DNA of 64,000 nucleotides. Origin: JADJOY01 sp046331705 [NCBI: bacterium] (GTDB lineage Bacteria > JADJOY01). This document shows positions 37,585 to 45,755 of this stretch, in pieces. The notes under the pieces are model-generated. The model had not been told where the DNA came from. It did not search any database and saw only the letters and a list, made by a program, of their open reading frames with translations. Numbering within the stretch: position 1 is the first letter of the stretch; every line of letters starts with the position of its first letter. Position numbers and translations under genes: made by a program. The stretch lies in assembly GCA_046331705.1 (NCBI GenBank), contig JAXLQJ010000004.1:194281-258280 (forward strand). The letters are read 5' to 3'.

Positions 37585-38477
37585 CCGTGGATTCGGCGAG
37601 CCCGCTCGCGAAAGAAGCGGCCCAGCGGTAGCTCGTACGGGGTGTCGGTGGCGAGCGAGATGAGATCGACGCCCGCGCGTGCGAGGGTGGTTTCGAGCGC
37701 CCGGTCGCGAGCCTCGGCAGCACGCTCGTAGCGCTCACGGGCGCGCCGCGAGCCGAGATCGAAGATCGACTCGGCGCCGGTCTCCGCGTCGCGCATCCGC
37801 ACCAGTCCCGCGCGCGGCAGCGAACGCTCGCGCGGATCGCGAATCCGGATCGCGACCACGTCGTGGCGGCGCGCCGCTTGCCGAAGCGGCCCCACCAGCT
37901 CGCGCTCGCCGAGCCCCGGCCCCAGGAAATCGCTCACCACGAACACGATGGCGCGACGCTTGAGGATGCGGCCCAGGTAGCGCAGCGCACCGCTCACGTC
38001 GGTGCCGTGGCCCTCGGGCTCGAAGAAGAGGATCTCGCGCACCACCCGCAGCACGTGCGACGAGCCCGCTCCGGGCGGCAGCACCTTCTCGACCCGATCG
38101 GTGAAGAAGAGCGCCCCGACCTTGTCGCGGTTCTTGATCGCCGAGAACGCCAGCGTGGCGGCGACCTCCGCGGCCACCTCCGACTTGAGCTGGAGCGCCG
38201 AGCCGAAACGCTGCGAGCTGCTCACGTCCACGAGCAGGAACACCGTGAGCTCGCGCTCCTCGTTGAAGCGCTTGATGTGCGGGATCGAGGTGCGCGCGGT
38301 GACGTTCCAGTCGATGGAACGTACGTCGTCACCCCACGCGTACTCCCGCACCTCGTCGAATTCCATGCCGCGGCCACGGAAGACCGAGCGGTACTGGCCG
38401 ACGAAGCTCTCGTCGGCGCGCCGGCTGGTGACGATCTGGATGCGCCGGATCTTGCGGATGAGCTCGCGGGGGATCAT
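37581..38477 (-). CDS. DUF58-family protein of the Bat operon
   Basis: This 298-residue protein has the DUF58 signature GQYRSVFRGRGMEFDEVREY with the following DDVRSIDWNVTARTSIPHIK, then a degenerate vWA-like fold (FLLVDVSSSQRF, HGTDVSGALRYLGRI, IVFVVSDFLG). DUF58 proteins almost always sit next to MoxR AAA ATPases, which are thought to remodel or load metal-dependent partners. The start ATG at 38477 (MIPRELIRKIRRIQIVTSRR) matches family starts; an upstream extension of 28 residues would translate the structured repeat described at 38493. The 223-base gap to moxR is unusual for this otherwise overlapping operon. Confidence 0.92.
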   Translation of the reverse strand: MIPRELIRKIRRIQIVTSRRADESFVGQYRSVFRGRGMEFDEVREYAWGDDVRSIDWNVTARTSIPHIKRFNEERELTVFLLVDVSSSQRFGSALQLKSEVAAEVAATLAFSAIKNRDKVGALFFTDRVEKVLPPGAGSSHVLRVVREILFFEPEGHGTDVSGALRYLGRILKRRAIVFVVSDFLGPGLGERELVGPLRQAARRHDVVAIRIRDPRERSLPRAGLVRMRDAETGAESIFDLGSRRARERYERAAEARDRALETTLARAGVDLISLATDTPYELPLGRFFRERARRIHG

Positions 38478-38492
38478 CGAGGGTTCGTCTCC

Positions 38493-38600
38493 GCGGGGGT
38501 CCGTTCCAGACCCCCGCCCCACGAAAAGCGCGGCTTTCGTGGGGCCCCACCCCCAAGGCACTCGCTGCGCTCACGGCTCGCCGCTGGCTCGCGGAGAGAG
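38493..38600 (-). repeat. Structured interspersed repeat, copy 1 (between moxR and DUF58 gene)
   Basis: Two inverted repeats lie close together: GGGGGTC / GACCCCC (38495-38501, 38509-38515) and CCCCACGAAA / TTTCGTGGGG (38517-38526, 38535-38544), followed by a GGGGCCCC palindrome (38541-38548) and a GC-rich tail of gcgag/ctcgc motifs. The reverse complement matches the element at 53970-54085 closely. The stem bases that differ do so in pairs, which supports selection for the folded form. It sits in the one large gap of the bat operon. It resembles REP-type elements in style; no transposase is visible. Confidence 0.75.
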
Positions 38601-38700
38601 CGACGACGAGCGGGGAGACTGGGACGCGTTGCGCGCGAAGGACCACCGCGCCCGATCGGGCGGTTCGAGCCCCGCGCCGCTACGATCGCGAGACGGCCGT

Positions 38701-39687
38701 TCACGGCACTTCCACGGCGTCGAAGACCTTGCGCACCACGTCGTCGCTGGTGACCTCCTCCGCTTCCGCCTCGTAGGTCAGGATCACGCGGTGGCGAAGC
38801 ACCTCGAGGGCCACGCCCTTCACGTCCTCCGGCGTGACGAAACCGCGCCCTTGCAGGAACGCGTGGGCGCGTGCGGCGCGGGTCAGAAACAGCGTGGCGC
38901 GCGGCGAAGCGCCGTAGAGGATCATCCCGTCGAGCTTGAGCCCGAAATCCTGCGGCCGGCGCGTGGCGTGAACCAGGTTCACCACGTAGTCCTTGATGCG
39001 GTCGTCCATGTACACGTGTTGCACGGCGTCGCGCGCCGCGAGCAGCTGCGGCACGTCCACCACCGGGGACGCCGCCGCCGCCTCGAGCCCGCTCATGCGA
39101 TCGAGGATTCGGCGTTCCTCGTCCTTGCGCGGGTAATCGAGGATCACCTTGAGCATGAAGCGGTCGACCTGCGCTTCCGGCAAGGGGTACGTGCCTTCCT
39201 GCTCGATCGGGTTCTGGGTGGCGAGGACCAGGAACGGATCGGCCATGGGATAGGTGCGATCGCCGATCGTCACCTGCCGTTCCTCCATCGCCTCGAGAAG
39301 CGCGCTCTGCACCTTCGCCGGCGCGCGATTGATCTCGTCCGCCAGGATCAGGTTGGCGAAGATCGGCCCCTGGCGCGGCTCGAAGGTGCCTTTGGCGGGG
39401 TTGAAGATCATCGTGCCGATCAGGTCCGACGGCAGCAGGTCCGGCGTGAACTGGATCCGCTGGAAGCTGGTGTGAATGCACGAAGCCAGCGTGCGCACCG
39501 CGAGCGTCTTGGCGAGCCCCGGCACGCCCTCCAGCAGCACGTGCCCGCGGGTCAACACGCCGATGAGCAGAGCCTCCACCATCGCCGTCTGACCGACGAT
39601 GACCTTCTCGATCTCGCGCTTGAGCGGCGCCAGAAACGCCGATGTCTCGCGGACCTTCTCCGTCGTGGCTTGGATCTCGGGATCCAT
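38701..39687 (-). CDS. moxR: MoxR-family AAA+ ATPase
   Basis: This 328-residue AAA+ ATPase has Walker A HVLLEGVPGLAKTLAVRTLA, Walker B LILADEINRAPAKVQSALLE, the MoxR signature MEERQVTIGDRTYPM, sensor 1 VLATQNPIEQEGTYPLPEAQ, and a C-terminal lid domain with sensor-2 Arg in YGASPRATLFL. MoxR proteins act as chaperones for vWA-domain partners. It is the first gene of the moxR-DUF58-batABCDE run. The ATG at 39687 was chosen because homologues begin just before the ETSAFLAPLKREIEKVIVGQ helix. Its promoter should lie in the 136-base gap upstream, where an AT-rich patch (about 39800-39810) is the only notable feature. Confidence 0.95.
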   Translation of the reverse strand: MDPEIQATTEKVRETSAFLAPLKREIEKVIVGQTAMVEALLIGVLTRGHVLLEGVPGLAKTLAVRTLASCIHTSFQRIQFTPDLLPSDLIGTMIFNPAKGTFEPRQGPIFANLILADEINRAPAKVQSALLEAMEERQVTIGDRTYPMADPFLVLATQNPIEQEGTYPLPEAQVDRFMLKVILDYPRKDEERRILDRMSGLEAAAASPVVDVPQLLAARDAVQHVYMDDRIKDYVVNLVHATRRPQDFGLKLDGMILYGASPRATLFLTRAARAHAFLQGRGFVTPEDVKGVALEVLRHRVILTYEAEAEEVTSDDVVRKVFDAVEVP

Positions 39688-39823
39688 TCGCCCTCCTGTC
39701 GTGCTCGTGGATCGTCTGACCGGGCGCGTGCCCGAACGAAACGGCGCTCGCGCGCCCGCGACGCGGGCGCGGCGAATCATTGGTCGAAATCGCGGGGCGT
39801 TTTATTTGACCGCCGTTCGTTCG

Positions 39824-42800
39824 TCAGCCCGGGCGGGGCGGGTCCGCCGGCAGGCTTCCGCCTGGGCACGGCGCCACCACGGCGATCCAGCGCGCTGGAT
39901 CGGCGATCCCGAGACGCGCCAGCTCGGCGCGGGCCGTCGCCCGCGCGGCCTCGCCGCGATCCCCGAGCGTGAGCTCGCCGAGCCGATGCGCCGCCGCGGC
40001 GGCGTGCGCGCGCATGCCCCGTGCGGCGAAGTCGGTCTGCGCGCGCTCGTAGCGCACCGCCGCGCGCTCGGCGTCACCGTCACCGTGCGCGATCCCGGCC
40101 TCGATCAGCTCGGCGAGCCCGCGCGACCAGCGAAGCGACGGATGCGCCAGCACTCGAGCCTCACGGGCCGCGCCCCCTCGCCCTCGCCACGCGAGCCAGG
40201 TCCCGCCACCCGAGAGCAGCGCGACGCGGCCGCGGAGATCGGCGAGCAGCACCCGCGCCGCCGTCATCCGCAACGTCTGCGCTCGCACCAGCCCATGCCA
40301 CTCGCCCGCGATCGTCCGCGCCGCGTCCGCGGGCGCGCCTCGGTGCAGGTGGAGCTGGCATGCGCCCAGGAGCCGGTAGGTGTCGTAGAGCCGCGGCTGG
40401 CTGCTGCCGACGATCGCCGCGGCGTGCGCGACGTCGTCGCTGGCGCGCGCGAGATCGCCCCGCGCCAGCTGGACGAGCACCGAGAAGAAACCGCGCACCA
40501 CCAGCGCCTCGTAGCGATCACCGCGGCGCTCGGCATCCGCGAGGATCGTGGGCACGAGCGCGGCGAGCGTCACGAAGTCGCCTTCCCAGTAGAGGTTCGT
40601 GAGCAGCAGCCGGCGCGCGTTCACGCGCTCCCACGCGACCGCGGTGCAGCCGTCGCGAAACGTCGCCTCGGCCTCGGCAGCGAGGGTTCGACTGCGGGCC
40701 CACTCGCCGCGCTGATGCCAGGCGATTCCCTCGAGGAGCGTCACGAAACCGCTCGCGCGCGCCTCGCCGCTGGCGCGCGCGAGCGCGGCGGCTTCGCCGA
40801 ACGACTCCTGGATGCGCGCCGGATCGGTCTCGCCGAGGGCCGCCCGGTACGCGGTCTCGAGCGCCAGCGCGCGGCTGCGACGGACCGGGTCGTCGTCGAG
40901 CGCTCGCGCGAGTCGCAGATGTCGCGCCTGGTAGAGCGCGCCGACGATGGGATCGACGAGCCCCATCGCCGCCGCGAACGAGAAGCACGTGTCGATGCGC
41001 CGCACCCCCGCCGCGTCCACGCCGCGGGCGCGCTCGGACCCGCGGAGACGCGCCTCGAGGGCGAGCCGAGCGCGCTCCAGCACGAGCCCGGCCAGCGCCC
41101 TGCGCGAGCTGCGCGGCATCGGGATGCCGAGCTCGCGAAGCAGCGTCGCGGCGATCGCGATCCCGCGGTCCACGTGTCCTGCGCGGATCCATTGCTCGGC
41201 CGCCTCCCAGCGCAAGCCGAGCGGGTCGGCAGCCGCCGGCCGCGCCGATGCCTCCAGGAACGTCTCGGCGGCCTCGGCGCCGCGACCGGCGTTGGCGAGG
41301 GCGCGCGCCAGCTCGAGCTCGAGGTCGGGTCGGCGATCCGCGCTCACGACCTCGAGCGCAGCGCGGAAGAGCGAGGCAGCGCTCTCGAAGGCCAACGCGT
41401 CGGCCGCGCGCCGCGCCGCCGCCTCCAGGAACTGCGCCGCCTCGCCGCGACGCCCGGCGGCCCGAAGATGGTCGGCGATCCGGCCCGGCTCGGCGCTGCC
41501 GTCGGCGATCCACTCCTCGGCGAGTCGGCCGTGCAGCACCCGGCGCGCCTCGTCGTCGAGCAGCGCGAGCACCGCGCCGCGGACGCGATCGTGTTCCGTG
41601 TCGAGAGCGCCGCGCTGGTCCGCGCGACGCGCCGTCCAGCGTTCGTCCTCCAGCAGGTCGAGCCATTCGGCGGCCACGGAGTCGAGGCCCGCCGACGCCG
41701 CCGCCGATGCCACGGAGACCGGGCCGCCAGCGACGGCGATCGCCGCGAGCAACCGGCGCGGCCCCGCCGGCAAGCGTTCGATTCGACCCGCGAGCAATCG
41801 GTCGAGCGACGGGCAAGCCGGCCCGTCGCCCGCGGCGGCCGGCGTGCTCTCCACCCGTTCCGCGAGGTGGCTCGCGAGCGTCACCAGGAAGAACGGCTGG
41901 CCCGCGCTCTGGGTCGCCACCGCCGCGGCATCCTGCGAGGCGGCACGCGCACCGAGCAGCTCCCGCGCCAGCGCCGTCGCATCCTCGCCGGGGAGCACGC
42001 CGAGATCGAGCGTCGCCGCGTCGATCCCCGCCTCCGGGGTGAGTCGCGCGCGAAGCGCCGCCAGACCGGGATGGCCCGTCTCGTCCGGCCGCTGGCATCC
42101 AATCCAGTAGAGCGCCGGTGGGTTCCCTCCCGAGAGCACGTCCACCCACAGCGCGGCGCCGTCCACGTCGCTCCATTGCAGGTCGTCGATCCAGACCACC
42201 ACGGGACGCTCGGCCGCGAGTCGCGCGAGCAGCTCGCGCAGCGCGACGGCGGCGCGGCGCCGCAGCTCCTGGGGCTCGGCGGTGGCGAGCGCGCCCGGCG
42301 CGGCGGTCGCGAGCGCGCTCATGCGCCGCAGCACCGGGAACGCGCGAGCGAGCGCCTCGAGATCGGCCGTCGCGACGCGCTCCGCGAGCGGGTCGGGATG
42401 ACTGGCGAGGTGACGGACCAGCTCGTCGACGATCGGATCCACCGCCTTGAACGGCACCGACTCGCGCTCGTGGCAGCGGCCCCGTAGCGCGACCAGCTCC
42501 GGCACGTCCTCGCCCAGGCGGCGCACCAGCTCGCCCGCCAGCGCGCTCTTGCCGATCCCCGATTCGCCACGGATGAATCGCACCACGGGCGCGTCGCGCT
42601 CGTGAACCCGCGACCAGCCCTGCGCGAGCCACGCGGCTTCGCGCTCGCGACCGACGAACGGGCGTACCCGGTTCACGAGCGAGCGCGTGCCCCGCGCCGC
42701 GCTCGTCGCAGCGCGCGCGCGACCGGACGGAAACGCGACGCGCTCGCAGAGCTCGCTGAACGACGGCCGCAGCTGCGGATCGCGGGCCAGCAGACGCGCG

Positions 42801-43579
42801 CAGAGCTCGTCCAGGTCGGGCGGAACGTCGCGCACGAGGTCCGCGGGACGCAACAGCGCGTGCCGCTGCTTCGCGAGCAAGATCTCCACCCAATCACCGG
42901 CGAATGGCGGCGAACCGGCGAGTGCTTCGAAGAGCAGCGCGCCCACCGAATACCAGTCGCACGCCGGCGTCTGCGCACCTCCCGCGAACAGCTCGGGCGC
43001 CATGTAGGCCGGCGTCCCCAGCACGCCGGCATGGGACTCGTGGCGCAGCGCCGCGGGCGTGAGCGCGGTCACCAGCCCGAAGTCCAGGAGCACCACCCGA
43101 CCCGCAGGCGTGACCAGCACGTTCGCGGGCTTCACGTCGCGATGGATCTTCTCGGCAGCGTGCAGCGCGCCGACGGCCTCGACGAGCTGGGGCAACACGG
43201 CGCGCAGCCGGTCGGGATCCGCCGGGCTCGCGCCAGCACCGCGCGCCGCCCGCTGCACGGCATCGGCACGGACGTGCTCGGTGAACGCTACGCCCGCGAC
43301 GAGCTCCATCGCGATCCACCACTCGCCGTCGGCGCACGCGAGCTCGTGGAGCCGCACCAGGTTCGGGTGCACGATGCCCGCCAGCTCGCGAAACTCGCTC
43401 TTGAGCCGGAGCAACGTCGCGGGCTCGACGGAACGCAGCGTCTTGACGGCGACGGGGCCGCGGCGCTCCCGATCGTAGGCGAGGTAGACGATCCCCATGG
43501 CACCCGAGCCGAGCTCGCGCACCAGCTCGTAGCGGCTCGCCAGCACGTCACCGGGCCGCACGGGGGTCGTCCATGACAT
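39824..43579 (-). CDS. Ser/Thr protein kinase fused to AAA ATPase and TPR-type helical region
   Basis: This 1251-residue signalling protein carries an N-terminal Hanks-type kinase with G-loop LGSGAMGIVY (residues 23-32), Lys46 in VAVKTLRS, catalytic loop IHRDVKPANV, DFG motif LLDFGLVT and LGTPAYMAPE; all are intact, so it should be active. The central ATPase is of the MalT/AfsR-like STAND type with Walker A GESGIGKSALAG and Walker B VVWIDDLQWSD. The last 600 or so residues are helical repeats of TPR type, with no membrane helix. Such kinases are common in myxobacteria and relatives. The gene is divergent from the sigma-54 activator across a 72-base gap, which suggests one pathway. Confidence 0.9.
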   Translation of the reverse strand: MSWTTPVRPGDVLASRYELVRELGSGAMGIVYLAYDRERRGPVAVKTLRSVEPATLLRLKSEFRELAGIVHPNLVRLHELACADGEWWIAMELVAGVAFTEHVRADAVQRAARGAGASPADPDRLRAVLPQLVEAVGALHAAEKIHRDVKPANVLVTPAGRVVLLDFGLVTALTPAALRHESHAGVLGTPAYMAPELFAGGAQTPACDWYSVGALLFEALAGSPPFAGDWVEILLAKQRHALLRPADLVRDVPPDLDELCARLLARDPQLRPSFSELCERVAFPSGRARAATSAARGTRSLVNRVRPFVGREREAAWLAQGWSRVHERDAPVVRFIRGESGIGKSALAGELVRRLGEDVPELVALRGRCHERESVPFKAVDPIVDELVRHLASHPDPLAERVATADLEALARAFPVLRRMSALATAAPGALATAEPQELRRRAAVALRELLARLAAERPVVVWIDDLQWSDVDGAALWVDVLSGGNPPALYWIGCQRPDETGHPGLAALRARLTPEAGIDAATLDLGVLPGEDATALARELLGARAASQDAAAVATQSAGQPFFLVTLASHLAERVESTPAAAGDGPACPSLDRLLAGRIERLPAGPRRLLAAIAVAGGPVSVASAAASAGLDSVAAEWLDLLEDERWTARRADQRGALDTEHDRVRGAVLALLDDEARRVLHGRLAEEWIADGSAEPGRIADHLRAAGRRGEAAQFLEAAARRAADALAFESAASLFRAALEVVSADRRPDLELELARALANAGRGAEAAETFLEASARPAAADPLGLRWEAAEQWIRAGHVDRGIAIAATLLRELGIPMPRSSRRALAGLVLERARLALEARLRGSERARGVDAAGVRRIDTCFSFAAAMGLVDPIVGALYQARHLRLARALDDDPVRRSRALALETAYRAALGETDPARIQESFGEAAALARASGEARASGFVTLLEGIAWHQRGEWARSRTLAAEAEATFRDGCTAVAWERVNARRLLLTNLYWEGDFVTLAALVPTILADAERRGDRYEALVVRGFFSVLVQLARGDLARASDDVAHAAAIVGSSQPRLYDTYRLLGACQLHLHRGAPADAARTIAGEWHGLVRAQTLRMTAARVLLADLRGRVALLSGGGTWLAWRGRGGAAREARVLAHPSLRWSRGLAELIEAGIAHGDGDAERAAVRYERAQTDFAARGMRAHAAAAAHRLGELTLGDRGEAARATARAELARLGIADPARWIAVVAPCPGGSLPADPPRPG

Positions 43580-43651
43580 CGAGGCTCGCCATCACGCTCG
43601 AATGAGAGCACGATTCCCGCGCGATCGCATGGCATACCGGAGCGCTGCCGA

Positions 43652-45295
43652 ATGACCGACTCGACGCCACCACCGTCCGAGCCCACCATCGCCGCGAGCC
43701 GGGGGGTCGACACGTCGACCGCCATCGACAGCCGCCTGCGCGCCGCCGATCGCGACGCGCTCGGCCTCCTCTACGATCTGACACGCGACCTCGCCGGCGC
43801 GACCGACGTGGCGGCGCTCGCGCGCAGCACCGCGGCACGCCTCTTCCGCGCGTTTCCCCGCGCCACGCACGTGACCATCTTCGTCGCCGCGGACGGGGCG
43901 CCGCCGACCCCAGCGCACCGGTTCCAGCGCGGCGAGGACCTGCTCACCAACGAGCCCCACGTGGTCAGCCAGCGCGTCCTCGAACGCGTCGTTCGCGGGC
44001 GCGAGGCGCTGTTGATCGCCGACGTTCCGACCGCGCTCGTGGGCGTCGATTCGGTGCTGGAGGCGCGCATCCACGCCACCCTCTGCGCGCCGCTGGTGGC
44101 CCGCGATCGGCTGGTGGGCGTCCTCGAGATCGACAATCGTCATCCCGTCGGCACCTTCAGCGAGCGCGACCTGGAGATCGTGACGGTGTTCGCCGAGCCG
44201 TTGGCGATGGCACTCGACAACGCCGCGCTCGCCGAGCGGCTGACCCGCGCGGAAGCGCGGCTACGACGCGAGAACCAGATGTTGCGCGCCTCGCTCGAGG
44301 CGACGCTGCTCGCCGATTCGCGGGCGATGCGCGCGGTGCTCCACCGCGTCGAGCTGGCCGCGCGCGAGCGCTTGCCGCTCTTGATCCTGGGCGAGACCGG
44401 CGTCGGCAAGGAAGTGGTGGCGCGCACCGTGCATGCCACCAGCGAGCGACGCGACGGGCCGTTCGTCGCGGTCAACTGCGCCGCGCTGCCACGCGACCTC
44501 GTCGAGTCCGAGCTCTTCGGTCACGATCGCGGTGCCTTCTCGGGCGCGAGCGGCGCACGCCTCGGGCTCTTTCGCGAAGCCAGCGGCGGCACGCTCTTCC
44601 TCGACGAGGTCACCGAGCTACCCATCGAGCTGCAGGCCAAGCTGCTGCGGGCCGTCGACCAGGCCGTGGTGCGACCGGTGGGCGCGGACCGCGAGATGGC
44701 CGTGGACGTGCGCATCCTCGCGGCCACCAATCGCGATCCCGAGGCCGAGGTGATGGCGGGCCGTTTCCGGCGCGACCTGCTCTACCGCCTCGACGTGCTG
44801 CGCATCGAGATCCCGCCGCTGCGCGACCGCATCGAGGAAGTGCCAGCCCTCGCCGATCACCTTCTCGCTCGTTACCGCGCCGCTTCCGGGCGCGACGTCT
44901 GCGGCATCCACCCACGGGCGCTCGATGCGCTGCTCGCCCACGACTGGCCCGGCAACGTGCGCGAGCTCAAGAACGAGATCGAGCGCGCGGCTGCACAGAC
45001 CACCACGGGCGAGTGGATCGCGGACGCCTCGCTCTCACCACGACTGCAAGCCGCAGCGGCGCGCGGCGGTGCCCAGTCGCGGCTCGACCAGGGCGCCGTC
45101 AGCGAGTCGGGCGGCGTGCTGCGCGATGCGCTGGAGGCGATCGAGCGGCGCTTCATCCTCCAGGCCCTCGATCGCTACGACGGCAATCTGACCCGCGCCG
45201 CCGAGCACCTCGGCTTCTCGCGCCCAGGCCTTAGGCTCAAGATGGAGCGCCTGGGCCTGCGCCGCCCTGGCGCCGACACCGACGGAGCGAGCTGA
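43652..45295 (+). CDS. Sigma-54-dependent transcriptional activator with GAF domain
   Basis: This 547-residue activator has an N-terminal GAF domain (residues about 30-190: LYDLTRDLAGATDVAALARS to HPVGTFSERDLEIVTVFAEP), a coiled linker, and an AAA+ sigma-54 interaction domain with Walker A GETGVGKEVV (near residue 247), ESELFGHDRGAFSGA (near residue 294) and Walker B GGTLFLDEVTELP. A Fis-type helix-turn-helix follows at the end (NLTRAAEHLGFSRPGLRLKM). The sigma-54 contact loop reads GAFSGA instead of the usual GAFTGA. FHA is absent; the N-terminal sensor is GAF. It is divergent from the Ser/Thr kinase. Confidence 0.93.
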   Translation: MTDSTPPPSEPTIAASRGVDTSTAIDSRLRAADRDALGLLYDLTRDLAGATDVAALARSTAARLFRAFPRATHVTIFVAADGAPPTPAHRFQRGEDLLTNEPHVVSQRVLERVVRGREALLIADVPTALVGVDSVLEARIHATLCAPLVARDRLVGVLEIDNRHPVGTFSERDLEIVTVFAEPLAMALDNAALAERLTRAEARLRRENQMLRASLEATLLADSRAMRAVLHRVELAARERLPLLILGETGVGKEVVARTVHATSERRDGPFVAVNCAALPRDLVESELFGHDRGAFSGASGARLGLFREASGGTLFLDEVTELPIELQAKLLRAVDQAVVRPVGADREMAVDVRILAATNRDPEAEVMAGRFRRDLLYRLDVLRIEIPPLRDRIEEVPALADHLLARYRAASGRDVCGIHPRALDALLAHDWPGNVRELKNEIERAAAQTTTGEWIADASLSPRLQAAAARGGAQSRLDQGAVSESGGVLRDALEAIERRFILQALDRYDGNLTRAAEHLGFSRPGLRLKMERLGLRRPGADTDGAS

Positions 45296-45304
45296 GTCGC
45301 TTCG

Positions 45305-45755
45305 GCGTGCGCCACGGTGGGCGCGCCTGCGCGACCGCGGCGCCAGCCGATCCCATCACGAGCGCCGCAGCAACTCGGTGGAAAGCCGTCCGCGAAGGGC
45401 CGCGGAGGATCGCCGTGCTGGGCACGATGTGCGCCCGAAATCCAGAGCCACGTATCGAGCTCGTGCGGTTGTCGCGCGAGCCGCTCGATCCAGCGCATCG
45501 GCCAATGGTGTCGCTCGTCGGCGAATGCTTCCGGGTGAGCGGCCAGTCGTGGGGGAGCGCGAGGACGATCTCGGCGCACCGGTGCTCTTCGGCGCCGGGC
45601 GGCGTCTTCATCGGACGGGAGCTCATGCCCGCGGTCATGAGCAGATGGAATGGGCGGTCGGCGCTGGGCGGCACCGTGTGCACGTCGATGTGCGCGCTCG
45701 GCGAGACCAGCTCGTGCCCGCGGGCCGGCGGGACGATCACGACAGGTCCGCCCAA
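45305..45755 (-). pseudogene. Decayed suppressor-of-fused (SUFU) domain gene
   Basis: Pieces of a bacterial SUFU-domain protein are spread over two reading frames on the minus strand. One frame gives ELVSPSAHIDVHTVPPSADR, MTAGMSSRPMKTPPG, EIVLALPHDWPL. At about 45531-45536 the match jumps to the next frame: EAFADERHHWPMRWIERLAR, QPHELDTWLW. It then alternates: HIVPS in the first frame, HGDPPRPFADG in the second, RTAFHRVAAALVM in the first. At least three frameshifts are needed, and the N-terminal part is missing because the fragment starts inside the 3' end of the neighbouring gene. SUFU proteins in bacteria are predicted immunity proteins of polymorphic toxin systems; no toxin gene is near. 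Confidence 0.72.

Noticed and set aside
38477-38561. Longer DUF58 protein starting at 38561
   Set aside because: The extra 28 residues are a translation of the structured repeat, and the family normally begins at the MIPRELIRKIRR segment.
43630-43648. Possible sigma-54 (-24/-12) promoter in the kinase/activator gap (TGGCAT ... GCTGC)
   Set aside because: The spacing between the GG and GC elements is one base off the required distance, and it ends almost at the start codon.
45237-45755. Intact 172-codon gene for the SUFU region
   Set aside because: The single open frame covers only part of the family similarity; the conserved WPMRWIERLAR and GDPPRPFADG pieces are in another frame, so the gene is treated as decayed.
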